A stretch of 64,000 nt of DNA, from positions 36,160 through 100,159 of the forward strand of contig NZ_JACTVI010000025.1 of assembly GCF_014495685.1 (NCBI RefSeq), given 5' to 3'. A program made the position numbers and the translations under genes. This DNA is from Streptomyces sp. TRM68367. GTDB lineage: Bacteria > Actinomycetota > Actinomycetes > Streptomycetales > Streptomycetaceae. This document shows positions 58,496-64,000 of this stretch, piece by piece. The notes beneath the pieces are model-generated. The model was not told the DNA's origin, did not search any database, and saw only the letters and a list, made by a program, of their open reading frames with translations. Every line of letters starts with the position of its first letter. Within the stretch, counting starts at the first letter, position 1.

Positions 58496-59089
58496 ATGGC
58501 ACCGACCACCGAGATCCTGACCGCAGAGCGCATCCTCGAAGCGACCGAGGAGGTGCTGCGCCGCCACGGCCCCGCCAAGGCCACCGTGGTGGACGTGGCC
58601 CGCGCGCTCGGCGTCAGCCACGGCAGCGTCTACCGGCACTTCCGTACGAAGGCGGCGCTGCGGGAAGCGGTCACCATGCGCTGGCTGGACCGCACGACCC
58701 AGACGCTGGCCGGCATCGTCGCGGACGAGGGCCACGCCCCCGAGGCCCGGCTGCACGAGTGGCTCGCCGCCCTGTTCGAGGCCAAGCGGCGCAAGGCGGG
58801 CGACGACCCCGAGCTGTTCGCCACCTACACGGTGCTGGCCGGTGAGAACGGCGACGCGGTGCGCCGGCACCTCGCCGACCTGACCGGCCAGCTGACCGAG
58901 ATCCTCCGGGCCGGTGCCGCATCCGGCGCCTTCGCCGTCGCCGATCCGGCTACCGCGGCTCGCGCCGTGTTCCAGGCCACGGCCTGCTTCCACGATCCGC
59001 AGTACTACCGGGAGTGGGAACAGCCCGGGGTCGAGGAGAGGTTCGACGCCGTGGTGGACCTGGTCGTGCGGGGGCTGCGCGCCCCCTGA
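58496..59089 (+). CDS. TetR-family transcriptional regulator
   Basis: A 197-residue repressor: TAERILEATEEVLRRHGPAK, DVARALGVSHGSVYRHFRTK with the HTH at about residues 30-50, and a helical C-terminal domain (AVFQATACFHDPQYYREWEQ) of the TetR_C type found in RutR/AcrR relatives. It is the second gene of a probable two-gene operon with the aldo/keto reductase (26 bp gap), under the 13-bp inverted repeat upstream of that gene. Autoregulation through this site is likely. Confidence 0.92.
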   Translation: MAPTTEILTAERILEATEEVLRRHGPAKATVVDVARALGVSHGSVYRHFRTKAALREAVTMRWLDRTTQTLAGIVADEGHAPEARLHEWLAALFEAKRRKAGDDPELFATYTVLAGENGDAVRRHLADLTGQLTEILRAGAASGAFAVADPATAARAVFQATACFHDPQYYREWEQPGVEERFDAVVDLVVRGLRAP

Positions 59090-59096
59090 CCGTCCC

Positions 59097-59735
59097 TCAA
59101 GGCCGGTCGTCCTCCGTCGTACGCCCGAGGTACGTGACCGGGCCCGGACCCGGCACGTCGAGTTCCACGAAGCCCATACGGTCGTAGAACGCGCGGGCCT
59201 GGGTGTTGGCCGTCGCCATGGAGAGGTGGACGCGCGGTACGCCTCTGTCGTGCAGTGCCCGCAGGAACGTGCGCATCAGCGTGCGGCCGTGGCCGCGGCC
59301 CTGCCAGTCGGGGAGCAGGTCGATGTGCAAGTGAGCGGGGTAGGCGGTGAGTTGGGGGAGGGTCATGCGTTCCGGGTGGTGGAGCAGGCTGGCCATCGCC
59401 TCGTCGGGGGTGGTCGGCGGTCCGGACGGTGCCGGGTGGCGCGCGGCGACCCGCGGCAGCCACTTCGTGCGGAACGCCTCGGTGAAGCGGGGGGTGTCCG
59501 CGGTGCCGAGGATGTAGCCGACCGCCTGCCCGTGGCCGTCGTCCAGGACGAAGGCCAGCTCCGGCTCCAGCTCCACGTACGGATCCGCGAAGATCGTCGG
59601 GATGATGGTGGGGTCCGTGTAGACGGGGCGGCTGTCCTGGCCGTTGTGCGCGGTGCGGATGCAGATGTCGTCGAGGGCCGGGCGGTCCGCGGGACGGTAC
59701 GGGCGTACGGCGGGGGAGGAGGTCACCCGCAGCAT
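59097..59735 (-). CDS. GNAT family N-acetyltransferase
   Basis: A 212-residue acetyltransferase with PAVRPYRPADRPALDDICIR at the N-terminus, an insertion typical of O-GlcNAcase-associated GNATs (GYILGTADTPRFTEAFRTKW), the acetyl-CoA loop DWQGRGHGRTLMRTF near residue 148, and STATANTQARAFYDRMGF-like text (LSMATANTQARAFYDRMGF). The ATG at 59735 is used; a GTG nine bases in (59726) is equally possible. It converges on the TetR gene. Confidence 0.85.
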   Translation of the reverse strand: MLRVTSSPAVRPYRPADRPALDDICIRTAHNGQDSRPVYTDPTIIPTIFADPYVELEPELAFVLDDGHGQAVGYILGTADTPRFTEAFRTKWLPRVAARHPAPSGPPTTPDEAMASLLHHPERMTLPQLTAYPAHLHIDLLPDWQGRGHGRTLMRTFLRALHDRGVPRVHLSMATANTQARAFYDRMGFVELDVPGPGPVTYLGRTTEDDRP

Positions 59736-59767
59736 CCTGCCCGGCGGGGAGCGCTCCCTCAAGAGGC

Positions 59768-60178
59768 TCAGGCGCCCGCCGCGTACCGCCGGAAACCGCG
59801 CATCAGCGGGGGCGGCGTCGGGCTCCGCATCCCACCTGTGTCAGGAGGACCGCGACCGTCCGTGTGGTCGGGACGAGGTGCGCCGTGGTGCCGGTGCCAC
59901 CGACCCAGCCGTAGCGGCCGGGGACGTTCCACGGGTCGACGGGAGTGACGTCGACCTGGCCGCCGTAGCCCCAGCCCTGGCACCGCCGCCGCGGTGACCG
60001 GCTTGGTGAGCGAGGCGATGCGGAAGATCGAGTCCCGCGCCATGGGGGCGGTCCCGTCGGCGTCCTGCGCGCCGACGGCCACCGCCTCGACATCGTCGCC
60101 GCGGGCCACCAGGCCCACGGCGCCCGGCACGGTTCCGTCGTCGACGTGCGGTCGCAGGGTGGCGTGCAGTCCGGTCAT
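59768..60178 (-). pseudogene. Serine hydrolase (beta-lactamase family), internally deleted
   Basis: The start MTGLHATLRPHVDDGTVPGA and the catalytic SxxK in SIFRIASLTKPVTAAAV are normal for class C-like serine hydrolases. Directly afterwards the C-terminal end appears in another frame: GWGYGGQVDVTPVDPWNVPG, RYGWVGGTGTTAHLVPTTRT, then LLTQVG. The last residues RGFRRYAAGA return in the first frame. About 250 residues with the Tyr motif and most of the fold are absent. ATG 60178 is the former start. Confidence 0.85.
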
Positions 60179-60314
60179 CGGGTGGCCTTCCGTCGGGTGG
60201 GTTGTACGTCCGTAGGTGCGAGTACGACCGCCGCCGCGGCCGAAAGTCATCGGGCGGCCGTGCGCCCGTCGTACGACTCCCGGCTCTGTCCTGACGACTC
60301 CGGGTGCGCGGACG

Positions 60315-60551
60315 TCATCGGCCCGGCTGTGTCTCCGTCGGATCCACCGTCGCCTGGTGGGCCTCGGCCAGGTGCTCCTCCGCCTTCAGCCAGGCCAGGA
60401 ACTGCGCTCCCCGGCGCCAGCCGCACGTGTCGCAGTGGATCGTGCGCTGGACGCCGGTGCGCAGGACACGGACGACGTGCTCCCGCCCGTGCTGGTCCCA
60501 GCGGCTCACCTTGCTCGTGTCGGTCTGCTGCCTCTGGTCCGCCATGGGCAT
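60315..60551 (-). CDS. Small zinc-finger-like protein
   Basis: A 78-residue protein MPMADQRQQTDTSKVSRWDQ with a central IHCDTCGWRRG and following HLAEAHQ, giving a CxxC...HxxxxH arrangement that could bind one zinc like a C2H2 finger. No ribosome site is clear; either of two ATGs (60551, 60545) may be used. I do not recognise a family. It ends in ATVDPTETQPGR. Confidence 0.6.
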   Translation of the reverse strand: MPMADQRQQTDTSKVSRWDQHGREHVVRVLRTGVQRTIHCDTCGWRRGAQFLAWLKAEEHLAEAHQATVDPTETQPGR

Positions 60552-60632
60552 GGAGTGTGCAGCAAGACCAACATCAACAGGGGATTCTCCATAGAGAGTT
60601 GACCAAGGTGTGGCCCGGCGGCCGACGGCGGG

Positions 60633-62066
60633 TCAGCCGACGGTGCGGGGCAGGCGCAGGCTCAGCAAGCCCGTCAGGACCACGCCCGCCAACTGGACCA
60701 GCAGCGTTGTCATCAGGGCGGCCCGCATGCCCAGGCCGGGGACGAGGGACAGGAACAGGGTGCCGAGGGTGGCCACGCCCAGGGCGAGGGCCGACTGCTG
60801 GGTGGTGATCATCACGCCACTGCCGACGCCCGCGCGGGCCGGCGGCACCTCGGAGAGGACGATCCGGAAGATCACCGGGAGCTGGAGGGCCTGGCCGGCG
60901 CCTGCCACGGCTCCTCCGGGGAGGAGTTCCACCCAGCCGAGGTCCGGCCAGGAGCGCCAGGCCGCGAGGATCATCAGGGTCACGCCCAGGCCCTGCAGCA
61001 CGGCACCGGCCGGTACGACGCGGGTGCCGTACCGGGCGACCAGGCGCGGTCCGAGGAGGGAGAAGACGAAGAAGACCACCGCCAGCGGGGCCAGCGCGAG
61101 GCCCGCGGCGACCGGGCCCAGGCCAGCGCCCTCCTGCAACGCCACCGCGAACACGAACATGAAGCCGCTGAAGCCGATCGAGAAGGGGAGGATCAGGAGG
61201 AGTCCGCGGCGCAGGGACACGAGGGCGAACAGGCTCGGCGGGACGAGGGGCGTACGGCCCTGGCGGTCGGCGCGGCGCTCCACCGCGTAGAACGCCGCCG
61301 CCGCGAACGGGAACGCCGCCAGCGCCAGCCACGTCCACAGCGGCCAGCCCGCCGCCCGGCCCTCGGTGAGCGGGGCAAGCAGCGTCAGCAGGGAGACCGC
61401 GAGCAGGACCGTGCCGGGGCCGTCGACCGGCTCCGGGCGCTGGGAGCGGGTCTCCGGTACGGCGCGCGCGGCCAGGAGCAGGCCGACGAGCACGACCGGC
61501 ACGTTCACCAGGAACACCGCGCGCCAGCCGGTCCCCGCGATGTCCGCGGCGACCAGGACCCCGCCGAGGATCTGCCCGGCGATCATGGACAGGCCGGCCG
61601 TCGCACCGTACAGGCTCATTGCCCTGGCGCGGCGGGGGCCCTCGGTCGTGGCCTGGATGGTGGCGAGCACCTGCGGCAGCATCGCGGCGGCCGACGCGCC
61701 CTGCGCCACCCGCGCCGCCACCAGCGACCAGGCGTCGGGCGCGAGACCGCACGCCAGCGAGGTCAGTCCGAAGGCCGCCATGCCGCCCACGAACAGCCGC
61801 CGCCGGCCGAACAGGTCGCCGAGCCGGCCGCCGAGGACGAGGAGGACGGCGTACGCGACCCCGTACCCGGCGACGACGAGTTCGAGGACCGACTCGCTCG
61901 CGGCGAGGTCCGTGCCGATGGTGGGCAGGGCCACGTTGACGATCAAGAAGTCGATGAGCGGAAGTGCCGCGGCCAGCAGCACCGTGAACAGTCCGAGGCC
62001 GCCGAGCACGGGTGGTGCCTGCGGCGGGCGGACGACAGAAGTAGGTGAGGTGATGGTTTCGGTCAC
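60633..62066 (-). CDS. MFS transporter, DHA2-type drug exporter
   Basis: A 477-residue, 14-helix major facilitator. FLIVNVALPTIGTDLAASES with the helix-1 motif D, GGRLGDLFGRRRLFVGG (motif A) near residue 85, RVAQGASAAAMLPQVLATIQ (motif B), and GGVLVAADIAGTGWRAVFLVN-like motif C-region text mark the DHA2/EmrB family of antibiotic or drug exporters. GTG 62066 (MTETITSPTS) is used; the open frame upstream covers the divergent promoter. The XRE regulator begins 103 bp away on the other strand. Confidence 0.92.
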   Translation of the reverse strand: MTETITSPTSVVRPPQAPPVLGGLGLFTVLLAAALPLIDFLIVNVALPTIGTDLAASESVLELVVAGYGVAYAVLLVLGGRLGDLFGRRRLFVGGMAAFGLTSLACGLAPDAWSLVAARVAQGASAAAMLPQVLATIQATTEGPRRARAMSLYGATAGLSMIAGQILGGVLVAADIAGTGWRAVFLVNVPVVLVGLLLAARAVPETRSQRPEPVDGPGTVLLAVSLLTLLAPLTEGRAAGWPLWTWLALAAFPFAAAAFYAVERRADRQGRTPLVPPSLFALVSLRRGLLLILPFSIGFSGFMFVFAVALQEGAGLGPVAAGLALAPLAVVFFVFSLLGPRLVARYGTRVVPAGAVLQGLGVTLMILAAWRSWPDLGWVELLPGGAVAGAGQALQLPVIFRIVLSEVPPARAGVGSGVMITTQQSALALGVATLGTLFLSLVPGLGMRAALMTTLLVQLAGVVLTGLLSLRLPRTVG

Positions 62067-62093
62067 GGTCCCGAGCCTGCGGCCTCGCTCAGA

Positions 62094-62103
62094 CTGGTAC
62101 CAG
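62094..62103. promoter_or_regulatory. Palindrome between the exporter and its regulator
   Basis: CTGGTACCAG is a perfect 10-bp palindrome, extended imperfectly by AGA...TCT on both sides (62091-62108). CTGGTA occurs again 17 nt downstream (62124-62129 region). It lies in the 103-bp divergent promoter region. Confidence 0.5.
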
Positions 62104-62169
62104 AGTCTTCTTGTCCTGGTAGAACACCTACCTGGATAACAGGGTCCGTGCGGCGGCAGGCTGGAGGGC

Positions 62170-63072
62170 ATGACGAGTATGGCCGAGGACACGGCGGTAC
62201 GAGCGGTACAGGAGCCCCGGACGCGCGAGGACGAGATCCGGCGTCACGAACTCGCCGCCTTCCTGCGCAGCCGCCGCGAGCGCATCACCCCCGAGCAGGT
62301 CGGCCTGCCCCGCGGCCGCCGGCGCCGCACGCCCGGACTGCGCCGCGAGGAGGTCGCCCAGCTCTCCGCGGTCGGCGTCACCTGGTACACGTGGCTGGAG
62401 CAGGCGCGCGACATCCAGGTCTCCGTCCAGGTCCTCGACGCCCTCGCCCGGGCCCTGCTGCTCGACCCCAGCGAGCGCGCCCACCTGTTCCGGCTGGCCG
62501 CAGCGGTGGACCCGACGCCGGCCACGAGCTGCCCGTCGGTCACCCCGGCGCTGCGCGCGCTTCTTGAGCAGATCGAGCCGTACCCGGCGTGCCTGCAGAA
62601 CAGCCGGTACGACATCCTCGCCCACAACCGCACGTACGGCCTGCTGCTGTGCGAACTGGACGCGGTGCCGCCCGAGGACCGCAACTGCATGCTGCTCAGC
62701 TTCACGAACGACGCGTGGCGTTCCTCGATCGTGCACCTGGAGCAGACCCAGCGCCTCATGGCCGCCCGCTTCCGCGCCGCCATGGCCGGCCATCTCGCCG
62801 AGCCCGCCTGGAAGATGCTCCTGAAGCGGCTGCGCGACCAGTCGCCCGAGTTCTGCGAGACCTGGGACCGGCACGAGGTCGTCGCCCACCGCACCAAGCG
62901 CAAGGAGTTCCGCAACCGGTACGTGGGGCGTCTCGCCGTCGACCACACCGACCTGTGGATCGGCCCGCACAACGGTCCGAGGATGGTGACGTACGTGCCT
63001 GCGGACGAGGAGAGCCGCGAGCGGATGGAGCGGCTGCACGCCCTTGCGCTGGAGCGGGCGGGGGGCGGCTGA
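62170..63072 (+). CDS. XRE-family (MmyB-like) transcriptional regulator
   Basis: The 300-residue protein has RRHELAAFLRSRRERITPEQ, RRRRTPGLRREEVAQLSAVG with the HTH near residues 50-70, TWYTWLEQARDIQVSVQVLD, and the MmyB-like ligand domain (CLQNSRYDILAHNRTYGLLL, RKEFRNRYVGRLAVDHTDLW). It has the same architecture as the regulator at 22552 and likewise faces a divergent gene, here an MFS exporter that it probably controls. ATG 62170 is preferred, with ATG 62179 as alternative. Confidence 0.92.
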   Translation: MTSMAEDTAVRAVQEPRTREDEIRRHELAAFLRSRRERITPEQVGLPRGRRRRTPGLRREEVAQLSAVGVTWYTWLEQARDIQVSVQVLDALARALLLDPSERAHLFRLAAAVDPTPATSCPSVTPALRALLEQIEPYPACLQNSRYDILAHNRTYGLLLCELDAVPPEDRNCMLLSFTNDAWRSSIVHLEQTQRLMAARFRAAMAGHLAEPAWKMLLKRLRDQSPEFCETWDRHEVVAHRTKRKEFRNRYVGRLAVDHTDLWIGPHNGPRMVTYVPADEESRERMERLHALALERAGGG

Positions 63073-63173
63073 GATCCCATTCCCCGGGGATCTTCGGGGA
63101 TGACTGTCCGAAGTGCGGGAACACGGGTGTTACGGAAGGTGATGCCCAGATTCTCCCGGAGGCGAGGACAGTC

Positions 63174-63767
63174 ATGGCTGAGCAGAGGGCGGCGCGAGAC
63201 CGCACGCCGGAGCCGCTGCGCACGGCCGCCTCGACACTGCAGAAGGTGCCGGGCGCCGGGCTGGTGAACCGAGCGGCCGGCAACGCGGCCGACGGGCTGC
63301 AGAGGGTACCGGGCGCCAAGGCTGTGGGCCGGGCGGCCGAAGGGGCGCTGGACAGGATCGGGGCGGTGTCGCCGCGCGGGCGGCGGATGGCCGTGTACAC
63401 CGGGGCCGGGGTGCTGGGCGTCGCGGGCGTCGTGGAGTGGCCCGTCGCGCTCACCGGAGCGGCGGTGGCCTGGCTGACGCAGCCGAAGCCCGAGGAGTCC
63501 ACGGTGGCCGAGGGCGCGAAGACTGTGGCGGGCGCCAAGCGGGGTACGGCGCGGAAGACGTCGGGCGCGGGCGGTAAGGCGTCCGGCACGAGTACCAGTA
63601 CGAGCAGGAGTCGTACGTCAAAGGCGGGGGGCAAGGCGTCCACCGGGCCGAAGAAGAAGGCCTCCGGGCGCGGCGGCGGTTCGGCCGCGGCAGGTAAGTC
63701 TCGTACGTCCGGTACCTCTCGTACGTCGGGTGCCTCGCGTACGTCGCGTACCGGTGAGGCGGGCTGA
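63174..63767 (+). CDS. Hypothetical protein with basic Ser/Thr/Lys-rich tail
   Basis: The 197-residue protein has a helical N-terminal part with the repeated phrase LQKVPGAGLVNRAAGNAADG and LQRVPGAKAVGRAAEGALDR (residues 21-40 and 42-61), a short hydrophobic stretch (VYTGAGVLGVAGVVEWPVAL), and a disordered C-terminal 90 residues rich in Lys, Ser, Thr, Arg and Gly with RTSG repeats. A nucleoid- or membrane-associated role is possible but unproven. GGAGGCGAGG precedes ATG 63174. The 101-bp gap upstream contains ATGACTGTCC (63100-63109), the exact reverse complement of GGACAGTCAT (63166-63175) at the start codon. Confidence 0.7.
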   Translation: MAEQRAARDRTPEPLRTAASTLQKVPGAGLVNRAAGNAADGLQRVPGAKAVGRAAEGALDRIGAVSPRGRRMAVYTGAGVLGVAGVVEWPVALTGAAVAWLTQPKPEESTVAEGAKTVAGAKRGTARKTSGAGGKASGTSTSTSRSRTSKAGGKASTGPKKKASGRGGGSAAAGKSRTSGTSRTSGASRTSRTGEAG

Positions 63768-63776
63768 GAGCGGGCG

Positions 63777-64000
63777 ATGAGCGGACTTCTGACGCGTACC
63801 GCGACGGCGGCGACCGGGGTCGCCCTGGCCGGACCCCGGCTGCTCGCGCGCGGCGCCGCACCCGCCGTCGGCGTGGCCGCCGGGGCGGTGGCCGGGACGG
63901 CACGGGCCGGAGTACGTGGCGCCGACTTCGCGGCGCGGGCGGCGCGGGTCGCCCGCGCGGCGCTGCCCGGAGGCACGAGCGACTGGCGGGCCGGGGCGCG
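63777..64000 (+). CDS. Partial ORF at the right edge, function unknown
   Basis: The ATG at 63777, after a weak GAGAGCG, opens MSGLLTRTATAATGVALAGP and RLLARGAAPAVGVAAGAVAG, Ala/Gly/Arg-rich and amphipathic, continuing to the window end. Similar N-termini occur in some Streptomyces P-type metal ATPases, but nothing diagnostic is visible in these 74 codons. It begins 9 bp after the preceding gene, so the two are probably cotranscribed. Confidence 0.55.
   Translation, partial: MSGLLTRTATAATGVALAGPRLLARGAAPAVGVAAGAVAGTARAGVRGADFAARAARVARAALPGGTSDWRAGA

Noticed and set aside
1..64000. CRISPR array, tRNA or rRNA genes, prophage, biosynthetic gene cluster
   Set aside because: No repeat-spacer pattern, tRNA-like cloverleaf, rRNA segment, phage structural gene or PKS/NRPS-type gene was seen on either strand. 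The 21-bp array at 14973-15206 has no spacers and is coding.

Overview
The window is chromosomal DNA of a Streptomyces or very close relative. The G+C content is very high, codons end mostly in G or C, GTG starts are common, and the backbone order matches the Streptomyces core chromosome as I know it: hemW end, hrcA-dnaJ, nitronate monooxygenase-rsmE, tricorn, rnz, phoH-ybeY-corC-era, leuA, recO-uppS-zur-znuBCA-glyS. No tRNA, rRNA, CRISPR array or prophage is visible.

Layout. 1-12.4 kb: end of hemW, a Uma2-family protein, a DUF3097 gene and an MBL-fold hydrolase on the minus strand, the CIRCE-controlled hrcA-dnaJ pair, a nitronate monooxygenase-rsmE pair, a VOC protein, a small lipoprotein-like gene, a full-length tricorn protease, a HIT protein and RNase Z. 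12.4-16.4 kb: a scarred stretch (adenosine deaminase and nucleotidyltransferase fragments joined, a headless IclR gene), an intact glucarate dehydratase and a sugar kinase with a 21-bp tandem repeat near its 5' end. 16.4-22.4 kb: the overlapping phoH-ybeY-corC-yjbR genes, a zinc-less cytidine-deaminase-like protein, a secreted protein, an orphan P-II gene behind an amtB remnant, and era. 22.5-27.2 kb: an XRE regulator divergent from an epimerase, a GH1 beta-glucosidase, and a protealysin-like M4 protease with an emfourin-type inhibitor. 27.3-29.3 kb: leuA with a leucine-rich leader peptide and a strong terminator.

29.3-49 kb, between leuA and the recO cluster, is an accessory region rich in broken genes: MMPL transporter, histidine kinase, response regulator, two SDR fragments, an IS630 transposase whose two parts face opposite ways, a dipeptide-ABC ATPase, a cupin/hydrolase chimera, a frameshifted ClC channel, a damaged sulfotransferase and IS5-type remnants. 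Intact genes remain between them: NCS1 permease, GNAT, DapA-like aldolase, class A beta-lactamase, MarR regulator, aquaglyceroporin and a TetR-aldo/keto reductase pair. It ends in a WhiJ-type XRE/DUF397 cassette. 49-57 kb returns to the core: two small ORFs, a DUF1266-like gene, recO-uppS, zur and znuABC (zinc homeostasis, with two Zur-like boxes over the znuA promoter) and glyS. 57-64 kb is accessory again: a LysE stump, an aldo/keto reductase with a TetR regulator and a strong operator, a GNAT, a serine-hydrolase remnant, an MFS exporter divergent from an XRE regulator, and two genes of unknown function at the right edge.

The most distinctive property is the density of decayed genes: about fifteen loci with internal deletions, terminal truncations or single-base frameshifts, lying among housekeeping genes that all read through. 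I see no defence island, biosynthetic cluster or clearly new multi-gene system. The most interesting unexplained signals are regulatory: a long inverted repeat over the nitronate monooxygenase start codon, a TTA-containing mini-ORF overlapping phoH, a 17-bp identical palindromic motif at two loci, and the 21-bp repeat array.
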